The notes: generated from the sequence alone by a model not told the origin. Shown: positions 50,916-61,382, numbered from the stretch's first letter. The stretch: DNA of 64,000 bases from Chloroflexi bacterium 54-19 (GCA_001898225.1 MKTJ01000056.1:1-64000), one strand, 5' to 3'. Translations and numbers: made by a program.

Positions 50916-51290
50916 ATGTTACAGTCACTGACAATTTTACTGGTTTTCCAATTAATTGGAGAAGTAATGGCCCGGACTCTAGCGTTGCCGGTCCCAGGTC
51001 CGGTTATCGGCCTGGTATTATTATTCGCAGTTTTGATAATCCGGGGCAAAGCACCTGTGTCGCTTACCCATACCGCTAACGGGCTATTAGACTACCTCAG
51101 CCTGCTATATGTCCCCGCCGGGGTCGGGATTATGGTTAATTTCGCTCTTATTCAAAAAGAGTGGCCGGCAATCTTACTTACTTTGATTCTCAGCTTAACC
51201 CTTACTTTAATCATTACTGCTTTCGTCATGCGGTGGTTGATCAGGATGCTGGCAGCTAAGGCAGCCCAGCGGAGAGTTAGCCATGGGTGA
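50916..51290 (+). CDS. CidA/LrgA family membrane protein
   Basis: LLVFQLIGEVMARTLALPVPGPVIGLVLLF; coupled to an LrgB-like gene. Confidence 0.88.
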   Translation: MLQSLTILLVFQLIGEVMARTLALPVPGPVIGLVLLFAVLIIRGKAPVSLTHTANGLLDYLSLLYVPAGVGIMVNFALIQKEWPAILLTLILSLTLTLIITAFVMRWLIRMLAAKAAQRRVSHG

Positions 51291-52008
51291 GCGCCTTACC
51301 AGTATCTGGGTCTATCTAGCTCAGACCCCCTTGCTGTGGCTAACTGCCACCCTTATAATCTTCCAGCTTACTAACTGGCTATATAAGAGGGCGGGCAAAC
51401 CACCTTGGCTTAATCCTGTGCTTACCGCGATAATTTTGATTGCCGCCCTGCTGGTGGTTACCGGAACTCCCTACCAGGCCTACTTCGACGGAGCCCAGTT
51501 TGTCCATTTCCTGCTAGGGCCGGCCACGGTTGCTCTGGCGATTCCACTTTATGAACAGCGTAAAACACTCAAGCGACTGTTGATGCCCCTTTTGGGGGCG
51601 TTACTAACCGGGTCGGTTGCAGCGGTCCTCACGGTAATCGCGTTTGCCAGACTGTTGGGAGTATCAGCGCCTTCGACGCTCTCTTTAGTCCCAAAATCTG
51701 TGACGTCACCGGTTGCGATGGGTATTGCTGAAAAAATTGGAGGTATACCCTCGCTAACCGCCGTAATGGTAATCCTCACCGGCATCTTCGGAGCGGTGGC
51801 CGGACCATCCATCATTGATTTGATCGGGGTAAAAGAACCGGAAGTACGCGGATTCTCAATCGGACTGGCCTCACATGGAATTGGTACCGCCCGGGCCTTT
51901 CAAATTGATGAAGTGACAGGAGCATTTTCCGGTATGGCTATGGGAATGAACGCTTGTGTAACACCGCTTATCGCACCGGTGCTCGTAAGTCTGTTGCACT
52001 TAACATAG
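51283..52008 (+). CDS. CidB/LrgB family membrane protein
   Basis: FLLGPATVALAIPLYEQRKTLKR, PKSVTSPVAMGIAEKIGGIPSLTAVMVILTGIFGAVAG, SHGIGTARAF. Confidence 0.92.
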   Translation: MGERLTSIWVYLAQTPLLWLTATLIIFQLTNWLYKRAGKPPWLNPVLTAIILIAALLVVTGTPYQAYFDGAQFVHFLLGPATVALAIPLYEQRKTLKRLLMPLLGALLTGSVAAVLTVIAFARLLGVSAPSTLSLVPKSVTSPVAMGIAEKIGGIPSLTAVMVILTGIFGAVAGPSIIDLIGVKEPEVRGFSIGLASHGIGTARAFQIDEVTGAFSGMAMGMNACVTPLIAPVLVSLLHLT

Positions 52009-52049
52009 CCTTTCCAATTTTAATTTCACTAACCAGGGTAAAAAACCAA

Positions 52050-54878
52050 ATGTCTATTAATCAAGGGCAGAATCTATTTGTCACCTGCGTGGCGAATGAA
52101 GAATCGGCAAAGGTCACCTATGCGTTAGGCCAGTTGCGGCAGGCGCTTGAAGAATCCCGGTATTCCGTCACAATTGAATTCCTCCCGCCTACCTCTGGCA
52201 ACCGCCTCGCTATCGGACTCGGTCTTGATAGAGTGCAGGCCATAATCGCCGCTCCCCGGACTGAGACAGACGACTCGACACCACTGGGTTATGAAGACTT
52301 TAGTTTGAAAAAGGGGGGAGATGGTACGGCAACCACGATTTTGATCGAGGCGGCAGGCGAGCAGGGGTTACTGTATGGCTGCCTCGCTCTCGTAGAGCAG
52401 TTGGAGTTGGGCGGCTTCGAGCAGGTCCAGTCAAAAACAGAACGAGCTTTTATTCCATTTCGCGGGGCCAAGTGCAATCTTCCCTGGGAACCCTATCAGG
52501 CCGGGTATTCTACTGAAATCAATCAGGCGGTGTATTGGGATCTGGGGGTGTGGGAACGCTACCTGGACCGCCTGGCACGGGGCCGGTACAATGTCCTGAC
52601 CCTCTGGAGCCAGCATCCTTATCACCTGATGGTGCGTATTCCTAAATACCCTGAAGCCTGCCCATTTACAGACGAGGAGATGGATAGCAAAATCGGCTTC
52701 TGGAAAACTCTCTTCGCCATGGCAAAAGCGCGCGGAATGGACATCTACATGCTAACCTGGAATATCCACCTTCCGGAGTCTTTTGCCCGCCATCACGGCT
52801 TTCATATTTACGGACAGGATCACCCGGTAATCCGCGATTACTTGCGGGAAGCCGTCAAGACGTTAATAGCTACCTACGATGACCTGGACGGTTTTGGAAC
52901 GACCGCCGGTGAGCGCATGCACGATTATACCGCGGGGGCATTTGAAGATTTTATGCTCGACGTGTATTTCAGAGCGCTCAAGGAAGCCACCCGGCAGGTG
53001 CCGTTTATCTTTCGAAGCCACTGGTTACCCCCGGAGGTTACCCGGGCCGCCCTGGCAAAAGCGGATTACCCGGGCACCGTCTATATTGACTGGAAATTCA
53101 ACACCTCGCACGGTCTATCTACCTGGAAACTCCAGGGTCGGGAAAACAACAAGCTGTTGAATCCGCCGCCCGATAACTTTAAGGTGTTGTGGCATATCCG
53201 TAATGAAGAGGCTTATCTTTTGCAGTGGGGCGATCCTTCATTCGTGGCTGCTCACGCAATCAATAACTATGATCCGCATGCGGTACAGGGCTACTTTTTT
53301 GGTCCTGAACGTGTGATACCCTTTCTCGAAGAAGTGCGGCTCGATGGCTCAGGCAAGCGAGTGCAAACCTTCGACTTCGACCGGCGCTGGTATCTGTACG
53401 AGATGTGGGGCCGGATGGGCTATAACCCGGCCACCCCAGACAGCCTTTGGAGCGAACGTCTCAATCATTACTATGGCCTACCCGGTGGAGAAGATGGCCT
53501 ATACCAGGCGCTCCAGGCGGCGAGCCAGGTTCCCCTTGAATTTAATACCTTCTGGGCCGGAACCTGGGACGGTTCATCTTATGCTGAAGGCAACCTCGGC
53601 TTCCCACTGGCGGTTGATTCCTGGGAAGGTAATCGCGAAAAGCGCTTTCTGAGCGTAACTGATTTTATCTTTCACGAGTGTCTCGACCCTGACTATATGA
53701 CAATTCCTGAATATGTCATTGCGGTTACGGCTCCCGCGAACGGCAATCGGCCGTTTATACGAGCGATCCAGGGCCGGGTAACGCCGTTTGAGGTAGCCCG
53801 GCATATGGAGGACATTAGTAAGCGCGTAGGCGCCTACCTGACAACCCTGGCTGCAAAAATCAAACCTGACACTGACACTACCAGGGCGCGAGCTCAGGAA
53901 TATACCTGGTTGGTTGAGGATTTGACGGTGTGGCGGGGGCTGGCTCAGTATTATGCCTGTAAAATTCGTGCAAGCACCTACCTGTATGCCTTTATGTATA
54001 CCGGCGAAGAACAATTCCGGCAGCAATCGGTTGACGAACTGGCGCAGGCGGCCGAGCAGTGGGAGAAAATCGCAAACTTTACTCGCGACCGTATCGCTCG
54101 CCAGAGCTACGATCACTTCGACGTGTTTCACTGGGAACGGTATGTCAAGGAAGCTCACAACGACATTGCCCTGGCCCATAAGGTCAAACCTATTGACGAA
54201 CTGGCAGGCGAAATTCGGTGCTACCAGCTTGGTCCTTATCCTTCGGATGGCTGGGGCGCTTCCCTGGACAGGCCGGAAGTCCCGGAACTGGCCCTTCAAA
54301 AATTAGATTTAGACACACCGGACCCTGCCCAGCGGTATGCGAAGTACCTTTCCAAGAAATATTCCATCGCGGGGCGGGAGTATAGCTGGCAGCCGCTGCC
54401 TGCCTTATCACCATCGGTTGAGGTGTTTAAAAGTAACCAGCCGCTGCAGATGGTTCCTGAGCTTCGCAAACGTTATGATATCCGCCATGATTTCCAGCCT
54501 GAGTTTGGCTCGTCTGGAACGGTGTATTTTGCTGCGGTTGTTACAGCGGACGAAGATGAAGCCGTTCAGTATGAATTGCGTACTCACGACTTCGCCCGCG
54601 TCTGGGTGAATGTTAAAGAAGTATTCAATAGCCCCAAGGCTAAATGGCATAACGAAAGCCGGCGAGGCGGCCGCTTTGCTGCGCTGTTGCGTGCCGGGCA
54701 GAACCTTATCTTGATCAAACTAGAAGCGACCCGTCCATTGTCTGCGGCCGTGAAAACGGTAGAAGATGATCCAGCAGGCTGGGGCTTTTACCTCCAGTCC
54801 GGTTTTGCGGGTTATCCCTTTCCCCGCCATCGCGAACGTCCCTATCAGCTTCGGCCGCCAGTCAGCCGCCCGGCCTAA
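52050..54878 (+). CDS. Large glycosidase-like protein (alpha-glucuronidase/GH67-like N-terminus)
   Basis: SVTIEFLPPTSGNRLAIGLG..., YWDLGVWERYLDRLARGRYNVLTLWSQHPYH, DLDGFGTTAGERM; ATG at 52050 just after the lrgB stop (ORF track gives 51954, overlapping lrgB). Confidence 0.6.
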   Translation: MSINQGQNLFVTCVANEESAKVTYALGQLRQALEESRYSVTIEFLPPTSGNRLAIGLGLDRVQAIIAAPRTETDDSTPLGYEDFSLKKGGDGTATTILIEAAGEQGLLYGCLALVEQLELGGFEQVQSKTERAFIPFRGAKCNLPWEPYQAGYSTEINQAVYWDLGVWERYLDRLARGRYNVLTLWSQHPYHLMVRIPKYPEACPFTDEEMDSKIGFWKTLFAMAKARGMDIYMLTWNIHLPESFARHHGFHIYGQDHPVIRDYLREAVKTLIATYDDLDGFGTTAGERMHDYTAGAFEDFMLDVYFRALKEATRQVPFIFRSHWLPPEVTRAALAKADYPGTVYIDWKFNTSHGLSTWKLQGRENNKLLNPPPDNFKVLWHIRNEEAYLLQWGDPSFVAAHAINNYDPHAVQGYFFGPERVIPFLEEVRLDGSGKRVQTFDFDRRWYLYEMWGRMGYNPATPDSLWSERLNHYYGLPGGEDGLYQALQAASQVPLEFNTFWAGTWDGSSYAEGNLGFPLAVDSWEGNREKRFLSVTDFIFHECLDPDYMTIPEYVIAVTAPANGNRPFIRAIQGRVTPFEVARHMEDISKRVGAYLTTLAAKIKPDTDTTRARAQEYTWLVEDLTVWRGLAQYYACKIRASTYLYAFMYTGEEQFRQQSVDELAQAAEQWEKIANFTRDRIARQSYDHFDVFHWERYVKEAHNDIALAHKVKPIDELAGEIRCYQLGPYPSDGWGASLDRPEVPELALQKLDLDTPDPAQRYAKYLSKKYSIAGREYSWQPLPALSPSVEVFKSNQPLQMVPELRKRYDIRHDFQPEFGSSGTVYFAAVVTADEDEAVQYELRTHDFARVWVNVKEVFNSPKAKWHNESRRGGRFAALLRAGQNLILIKLEATRPLSAAVKTVEDDPAGWGFYLQSGFAGYPFPRHRERPYQLRPPVSRPA

Positions 54879-55234
54879 CTCCGGCAGCAATCTAATTAAG
54901 TCCTCTCATCCTACCCCGGATTATCGTTTTTATTTGAACGTTTTTACAAAGCTTGCTGCCTGGCCAAAATTGTAAGATCGGCCAGGCAAGCCCAGAGCAA
55001 GAATTCTACGCTGATACTACTTCCGGTTTCACAAAGTGGGGGCTTAGCAGGTTAATTGAAAACATTAAGTAAGCTCATTATTTCTTTTTGTACCTTTGGT
55101 GGCCGTTGATTAAGGGTTGTATTACCTGCTTTTCCCAAATCTTTCAATATCGGAGGTTAGAATTAGTCATAGGACGTAACACTTCTGCCTGTTTGAGGAA
55201 AGCTGGATTTTCTGAGAACCTATAACAAAAGGGA

Positions 55235-56068
55235 TCAAAGAAGTCTTTGCGTGTACGTACTGGTTTGAGGATTGAATTGCTTTGCAGCACCCCGCAAATA
55301 CGGCTTGGCGCTGCGCCGCAGGTAAGGAAGCAATCCTTCAGCCATAAGGGCATTGAGCGTCTCGCGGTAAAATGAAAAAATATGGACGTCACCAAGGTGA
55401 ATGCCGGCCTTGATTGCACTTGTAGCAATTGTCGTCGAAACTGTCAGGAGAGGTACCTTTTCGCGCTTACTTACTTCCTGAAGGTTCTGGTAGAGTTGAG
55501 CGAGGCTGGCGGCATCAGGCAACTCGTTAATGTTTTGGCGCAGGTTTTGCCAGGTCTGCCGCATATCTGCCACTTTGAGTGGCGGCAAGTCAACCACATC
55601 CGCAATGGCTCCCGAAGTCCCTTCCAAACCTACCAGCAGTTCTTCAACTGAGGTAATCTCAAGGTCCGGTGGTAAAGCACCTGCCGAGCGGAGGTCTGCC
55701 ACCAGAGTATTGAGGTATATGCCAGTGCCCTTTGTAATATCAGCTACGGCCGCGAGCAGCCACAAAGGCGACCAACCTGTGGTTAAAATTCCCGCAAGTT
55801 CGATGACATTCCCGGCCGCTTTACGTTTTAAAAGATCTTTAGCTGGTAGGCCACCTTCCTGGGATAAAGGAACTTCCTCAACACCTCCAACTACCTCGAT
55901 CATAATGCGTAAAAGGCCCCCTATCGTTGCCCTGTATAACCGAGAGTCGCGAACCATCCGTGGTAAGAGCAGTTGAGATGTTTCAGCCACCAATCCTCCG
56001 CCCACCGCAGCCGAAGCCCGTATTGTTCTTTCTGGTAAAGATAATAGATATTTAGTTTTGTTGGCCAT
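55235..56068 (-). CDS. Uncharacterised protein, possibly EcsC-like
   Basis: 277-aa ORF, AGILTTGWSPLWLLAAVADITKGTGIYLNTLV hydrophobic segment. Confidence 0.45.
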   Translation of the reverse strand: MANKTKYLLSLPERTIRASAAVGGGLVAETSQLLLPRMVRDSRLYRATIGGLLRIMIEVVGGVEEVPLSQEGGLPAKDLLKRKAAGNVIELAGILTTGWSPLWLLAAVADITKGTGIYLNTLVADLRSAGALPPDLEITSVEELLVGLEGTSGAIADVVDLPPLKVADMRQTWQNLRQNINELPDAASLAQLYQNLQEVSKREKVPLLTVSTTIATSAIKAGIHLGDVHIFSFYRETLNALMAEGLLPYLRRSAKPYLRGAAKQFNPQTSTYTQRLL

Positions 56069-56650
56069 AATGATTTAACTCCTATTCTTCCATGTCCTGA
56101 GCGCACCATCGCATTGGCCGTATATGTTTTGTGGATCATATTGCTATTTAGATTTCAGTTCCCTTTTTCATTAGGCTCGTTATCGGGCAAGAAGGTAGGC
56201 ATCTTCCATCCAATTAGTAATTAAAATTACTTTCCAATTAATTCTTATTCTACTTCTACGTATCTACAATCTAAAAGTAACAGGAAGGGCCGCTACACTT
56301 CCTGCATCTAATCCATTACAGCTGCTTCGTTAACCAGGATATCCAGGCGACCACAAGTTGATACGGTCGGGTCTACCAGCTTTGGTGGCTACCATGGTCA
56401 TCCGACCCCACCGTACCTAAGCTGCGGCACGCTCATAACGGTGATGTAATCCGCCCATTACGGTAAAACTTACCACTTTCCCCTCTGAAAGCGAGCTGAT
56501 TTGTGTCGGATCTAGCACAGCCTGTCCAATTCCCTGGTGTGGTCTTGACTTATTGAAATACTCAACATATGGTATGCTTTCAGAAATCCAGACCACAAAC
56601 TGAAGAAGTTAGAGTAAAATACAAATCAGTTTGTGGAAAGGTAGGTTTGT

Positions 56651-57108
56651 ATGCAAGGGCGTTCTTATCCGCCGGAATTCAAGCTAAAAATCGTAAAGGC
56701 AGTCCTTGAGAATCAAAAAAGCGTGGCGCAGTTATGCCGGGAACATTCTATCTCGGATAGCCTGATCCCTGCCTGGAAGAAACTTTACCGGGAGAAAGGC
56801 GAAGCAGCTTTCAAAGCAGTTACTCAGGCCCATGCCAGGAGCGAACCGCTCAGTGCTGAACAACAGGAGTTGTTAGCCCCAGAAATAAAGTGGCGGAACT
56901 GGAACGCTTCTGCGGTCATATGGCTTTAGAGAATTCTATTTTAAAAAGCCCAGGAACTGTTGAAGCAAAATGCCAAACCATAGAGCAACTCTACCAGCTT
57001 AGCCAACAGGAAGGCTGGAATTATTCTATCCGGGGTTTGTGCCGTCTCTTCGGGGTGAGTTTGCACCAGTTTAGTGGATTGTTTAGACACGAGTATATCT
57101 GGCTTTAA
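56651..57108 (+). pseudogene. IS3-like transposase remnant, frameshifted
   Basis: QGRSYPPEFKLKIVKAVLENQKSVAQLCREHSISDSLIPAWKKLYREKG (HTH OrfA); frameshift near 56890 to ELERFCGHMALENSILK. Confidence 0.7.
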
Positions 57109-57332
57109 TCGTCTCTCAAAATTTTCCGGTGAGGTAAGGCCCAAAGATGAATGTACCTACTGCCAAGAGTAAAATACACAAGCTTGAAAACTCTTCTTTA
57201 AAAGTGATTGAGGTATCCAAACTATAAAAATGTAATATTGCAGACTATTATTGTTATCAAAACATTGGCTATATTGTTTTGGAAAATAACAGCGGAAGCG
57301 AAGTATCGTTAATTATCGCTCCCGCGGTACAA

Positions 57333-57358
57333 AAAAGACCCCTAAATAGGGGTCTTTT
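57333..57358. terminator. Bidirectional terminator-like hairpin
   Basis: AAAAGACCCCT AAAT AGGGGTCTTTT. Confidence 0.75.
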
Positions 57359-57363
57359 CACTT

Positions 57364-57405
57364 ATTTCACTACTATATATTGTATAGTTTGTGAAATATT
57401 TCACA
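57364..57405. promoter_or_regulatory. Nested palindromes upstream of an HTH ORF
   Basis: TATTTCAC-T-ACTATA-TATTG-TATAGT-TT-GTGAAATA, overlapping the perfect 16-bp palindrome TGTGAAATATTTCACA (57390-57405). Confidence 0.6.
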
Positions 57406-57717
57406 GCGGAAGTGACGGGGTTCGCTCCATCATCTGCCATACAATTTTCACTCTTCGACGGTCACGAAATCATATTTTCTTCTCTGATTCCGGCCCAGCT
57501 TGTCGGACAGCTTAGGCCTAAAAAGCCCAATGCCGCAAACTTTACCCCAAACCAGGCAAGTCAAATAGTTGAAAGACATCACGGTGGCCAAAGCCTTAGA
57601 GAGCTGGCCGCTGAATTTGGCGTGTCTCACGAAACTATTCGTACCATCATTAAACAGCAACAAACCCTTAAAAGTCAATATCTTGTTTCAAAACCAGTGC
57701 AGAAAGGAGAGATTTGA
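57391..57717 (+). CDS. Small HTH protein
   Basis: NFTPNQASQIVERHHGGQSLRELAAEFGVSHETIRTIIKQ, resolvase-type HTH. Confidence 0.55.
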   Translation: MKYFTAEVTGFAPSSAIQFSLFDGHEIIFSSLIPAQLVGQLRPKKPNAANFTPNQASQIVERHHGGQSLRELAAEFGVSHETIRTIIKQQQTLKSQYLVSKPVQKGEI

Positions 57718-57741
57718 ATGTTCGATTCCAGCTGAAATAAA

Positions 57742-57772
57742 AAATTCACCCTGTTTGGATTAGGGTGAATTT
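57742..57772. terminator. Terminator-like hairpin
   Basis: AAATTCACCCT gtttggatt AGGGTGAATTT. Confidence 0.65.
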
Positions 57773-57943
57773 CTAAATTTGTCTATAAAAGTCGAAAATC
57801 CCGAAGTTTGCAGACCGGTGGGATTTTCTAAATGGGTCCTCTTACGAGGAGATTTCTATGTTTTTAGCAGGGTTTGGTAGACCCTGGCTAGATCAATCTT
57901 AGCATCAGAAATCTTCTACGTCAAGATGGGCCAGGAGATTTCT

Positions 57944-59095
57944 ATGCCCAAAAATCAAGTAGATAGAAAAGATTATTCCTCTCCAAAAGAGCAAAGTGGG
58001 AGAGAAAAGAACCTGTTCGTCCAGGTCCCTTTAGAGGTACTTGAAGCTGGAATCAGCACCAGTGCTTTGAAGCTTTACCTGATTCTGTTGAAGTATGCGA
58101 GGCAGTCAAACGAGTGTTGGCCGAGCCAACAAACCTTAGGATGGGATATGAATCTTAAGCCAAGGCGAATAGCAGATCTCCTGAAGGAACTGGAGTGCGC
58201 ATCTCTTATAACCATTATATGCCGGGCTAAAGAGGGACTGTCAAATCTTTACCGGCTTCTCAAAGTTGTTCCACCGAAAGGAGGTTCGAACTCATCCTTG
58301 CCAAAAACTGCTGACAGTGCTGCTGAAAAAGACTTACCGGGTAAGCAGAAAAAAGCAGGGGAGGGTATGCAAGATTCTGCTGACGAATCACATGAAGTTG
58401 AAATACATGCATTAAAAACACACACTCATATACAGCCTGCCCATGTTAATGGGGTGGTAGCTCCGACTAACTTGGATTTTGACCAACCAGCCAAAAGTGT
58501 GTGTGATTTTAGAAATTCTGGAAAAGATTCATCTGATAAAAGTGCAAGCATGCAAAGTAAAGAAGTGCCAGGTTCGATTCATATCCCACCACAAACTACG
58601 CTAAGTGAGAAAGTTATAGCCGTATTAACCGAGTTTGGAGTTTCAGAGGCACGAGCCAAACAGCTTGCTGTTACGGTAATCAAGGCAAAGCTGGACGATG
58701 AGTATGTGAGAGGTTTAGCCGAATGGATCCTGGAACAAACGGCTTCACGAACAATTTACAACCCCGCCGGTCTACTGGTGCAAATGGTCCACCAGCTCGC
58801 CCCTGTGCCCTTGCCCAGGGGAGCGGGAGTACCAACCCTAAACAGCCTTCAATTGGAAGCTGACCAGAGAAAAGAATATTTTGATAAACACTTGCCCCGG
58901 CTGATAGCGATTGAGGAACGCAATCTGGCAGATGCAGTATCCGTACGGGACAAAACTAGTATCAGGCTCAGATTAGATAAATACCTGGCCCTTCAGGCAA
59001 AAGAGAGTGAAAGGGCTTATCCAGTTGGCAAACCTAATCTACCAGCCCTAAGTGCTAACTATTCTTCACAAGCATTTTTTATGGAACAAAGCTAA
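57944..59095 (+). CDS. Helix-turn-helix replication-initiator-like protein
   Basis: LFVQVPLEVLEAGISTSALKLYLILLKYARQSNECWPSQQTLGWDMNLKPRRIADLLKELE (winged HTH); directly upstream of dnaB-parA-parB. Confidence 0.65.
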   Translation: MPKNQVDRKDYSSPKEQSGREKNLFVQVPLEVLEAGISTSALKLYLILLKYARQSNECWPSQQTLGWDMNLKPRRIADLLKELECASLITIICRAKEGLSNLYRLLKVVPPKGGSNSSLPKTADSAAEKDLPGKQKKAGEGMQDSADESHEVEIHALKTHTHIQPAHVNGVVAPTNLDFDQPAKSVCDFRNSGKDSSDKSASMQSKEVPGSIHIPPQTTLSEKVIAVLTEFGVSEARAKQLAVTVIKAKLDDEYVRGLAEWILEQTASRTIYNPAGLLVQMVHQLAPVPLPRGAGVPTLNSLQLEADQRKEYFDKHLPRLIAIEERNLADAVSVRDKTSIRLRLDKYLALQAKESERAYPVGKPNLPALSANYSSQAFFMEQS

Positions 59096-59129
59096 CTAAA
59101 AAAATTAGCGCAAGAAGGAAGGATCAAAT

Positions 59130-60554
59130 ATGCAACAACCTACCAATTTCAATGGAAGGTCTTCCAACAGCAACGGAAAACTTGTGGAATTAAACATTCC
59201 CCAAAATCCGGAGGCTGAAGAAGCGGTATTGGGCAGCCTTCTAATCGACCGGGACTTGATTGTAACGGTTGCCTCTATTCTTAAACCAGGCCATTTCTTC
59301 AGCCAGGAACGAGCCAATATCTATCAGGCTATCCTCAACCTCTATTCAACAGGTGTTCCCGGCGACCTTATAACAGTGCGGGATGAGCTAAAAGCTATGC
59401 AACTGCTGGGAGATGAACCGGGTCAGATACGAGGCTCCTATTTGCTAAGGCTGATGGAGGCTGTTCCTACGCCGGTTCATGTTCAGTATTATGCCAACAT
59501 TATTTTGAATTATTGGCTAGCCCGCAAGCTGATAGCCGAAGGTTCTCACATAGTTGCAAGTAGCTATCAGGGCAAAGAGGAGTCTACAAAATTACTTGCA
59601 GAATTTATCGAGCGTATGCAGAACCTGGCCGTCCTTGTAAAGGGAAGAGAAAACTCCCATTTCACCACTCACGAGAAGAGTCTGGAGCATTTTGTCAAAG
59701 TAGCTTCAGACCTTGACGAAAAAAGAAATATCGAAAGCCAGGGTGTCTTGCAAGGTCAGAAAACTTTGCCCCACTTAAGGTTTGGCTGGCCTGAGTTTGA
59801 TGGGAGGGATTGGACCGAGGCTCCGGTTCTATCTCTGTTACCTTCAACCTTGACCACAATTCTTGGTAGAACCGGTGGAGGCAAAACTCTGGTGGCATCC
59901 CAGATTGCCGACACCAATGCCATTTTAGGGTTGAACGTACTTTATTTCCATGTTGAGTTGAACCAGGAGCAAATGCTAGCTCGCAGATATTGCCGCCTGA
60001 GTGGGGTGCCGGTGCTTTCTCAACTAAGAAGAAATTTGTCTGATCGAGAATTAGAGTTACTCTCAAAAGCCGCTGGAAAGGTGTCAGAGTGGTCGGGGAG
60101 GGTAGACTTTTGCCACTGCCCGGAATGGACATCAGAACAACTTATTCAAGAGTTAAAAGCTCGGCATTATGCCCTCGCAGTCAAAACCGGACGGGGTTAT
60201 GACCTGATTGTGCTGGATTACCTGCAGCGGCTTGGTTGGCCGAGGAATTGTAATTCGGAGAGAGAAGCCATGGCCTTTAATGTACGACGCTTCAGTGATG
60301 TCCTCAATGAATTGAATCTGGCTGGACTTATGACGAGCCAGGTAGGTCGCAGCGATTCCAGGCAGTACGAACCACCGGACCTTGATGAAGGTCTTGGAAC
60401 GGGTGAGATTGAGCGGTGCTCCAACCAGTTGCTTGCCTTTGCAATCAGTCAGGATAAGGCCCTGGCAAAATATGCTATCCGGAAAAATACCTTTTCTGAA
60501 GGGGATATAACCGGTGCCCTAACCTTTGATGCCAGAAAGGTTCAATTCCTCTAG
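59130..60554 (+). CDS. Replicative DNA helicase, DnaB-like
   Basis: NPEAEEAVLGSLLIDRDLIVTVASILKPGHFF, TTILGRTGGGKTLVASQIA, YDLIVLDYLQRLG, MTSQVGRSD. Confidence 0.9.
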   Translation: MQQPTNFNGRSSNSNGKLVELNIPQNPEAEEAVLGSLLIDRDLIVTVASILKPGHFFSQERANIYQAILNLYSTGVPGDLITVRDELKAMQLLGDEPGQIRGSYLLRLMEAVPTPVHVQYYANIILNYWLARKLIAEGSHIVASSYQGKEESTKLLAEFIERMQNLAVLVKGRENSHFTTHEKSLEHFVKVASDLDEKRNIESQGVLQGQKTLPHLRFGWPEFDGRDWTEAPVLSLLPSTLTTILGRTGGGKTLVASQIADTNAILGLNVLYFHVELNQEQMLARRYCRLSGVPVLSQLRRNLSDRELELLSKAAGKVSEWSGRVDFCHCPEWTSEQLIQELKARHYALAVKTGRGYDLIVLDYLQRLGWPRNCNSEREAMAFNVRRFSDVLNELNLAGLMTSQVGRSDSRQYEPPDLDEGLGTGEIERCSNQLLAFAISQDKALAKYAIRKNTFSEGDITGALTFDARKVQFL

Positions 60555-60614
60555 CTCAGGCAATAGTTATTCAGAAGTTTGATTACCAATAATTTAGAGA
60601 GGAGGCACCAAAAA

Positions 60615-61382
60615 GTGAGTTATGTAATAGCCTGCAGCAACATCAAAGGAGGGACGGCAAAGACCAGCTCGGTAACGAGCCTGGCCGGTATCTTTGCCCA
60701 GCAGCACTACCGGGTGTTGGTTATCGACTGTGATCCTCAGAGCAACTTGACAATTGCCCTTGGTAAAAACCCTGAAAAACTGCAAAAGACTCTTGTGGAA
60801 GTTATTTCCAATGAGGAGATGTGCTTTTCAGAAGCCATTGTCCCAATCACCGAAGGGTTTGACCTGATACCGGCGCACATGGCTCTCCACGCCCTGGAAT
60901 TACGGATGGTAAGTATGTTTTCGAGAGAAAAACTTCTGCGGCGAAAGCTACAGGAGGTCAGAGCAAATTATGACATTATTTTGCTCGACTGCTCGCCCAG
61001 CATAAACATGCTCACGATTAACGCTCTGACGGCAGCCGATGGGATTCTTATCCCAGTCCAAGCCAATTCTTTCTTTGCTTTGTATGGGATGACGCAGTTA
61101 ATGACAACCATCAACTATATCCAGAGCGATCCTAACCCCGACCTCAAGGTGTTAGGGGTAGTTCTTACTATGAGCACTAATACCAAGATTACAAAGGAGG
61201 TCTCAAACCAGATAAAGGAGACATTTGGCGACCGGGTATTTGAAACAGTTATCAGGCTGAGTACCAGGATGGCTGAAGCACCGGCGATGGGTCAAACAAT
61301 AGGTAATTACGCCGGGGAGAGCAGTGTTGCGGAGGATTACCGGAATTTAGCAGAGGAGATAAAAGAGCGTGTCAATCTTTAG
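60615..61382 (+). CDS. parA: ParA-family partition ATPase
   Basis: GTG start at 60615; SNIKGGTAKTSSVTSLAGIFA, VLVIDCDPQSNLT, DIILLDCSPSINMLTINAL. Confidence 0.94.
   Translation: MSYVIACSNIKGGTAKTSSVTSLAGIFAQQHYRVLVIDCDPQSNLTIALGKNPEKLQKTLVEVISNEEMCFSEAIVPITEGFDLIPAHMALHALELRMVSMFSREKLLRRKLQEVRANYDIILLDCSPSINMLTINALTAADGILIPVQANSFFALYGMTQLMTTINYIQSDPNPDLKVLGVVLTMSTNTKITKEVSNQIKETFGDRVFETVIRLSTRMAEAPAMGQTIGNYAGESSVAEDYRNLAEEIKERVNL

Noticed and set aside
53574-54299. 241-aa minus-strand ORF within the glycosidase-like gene
   Set aside because: Antisense shadow of a 900+ aa coding region with good start context.
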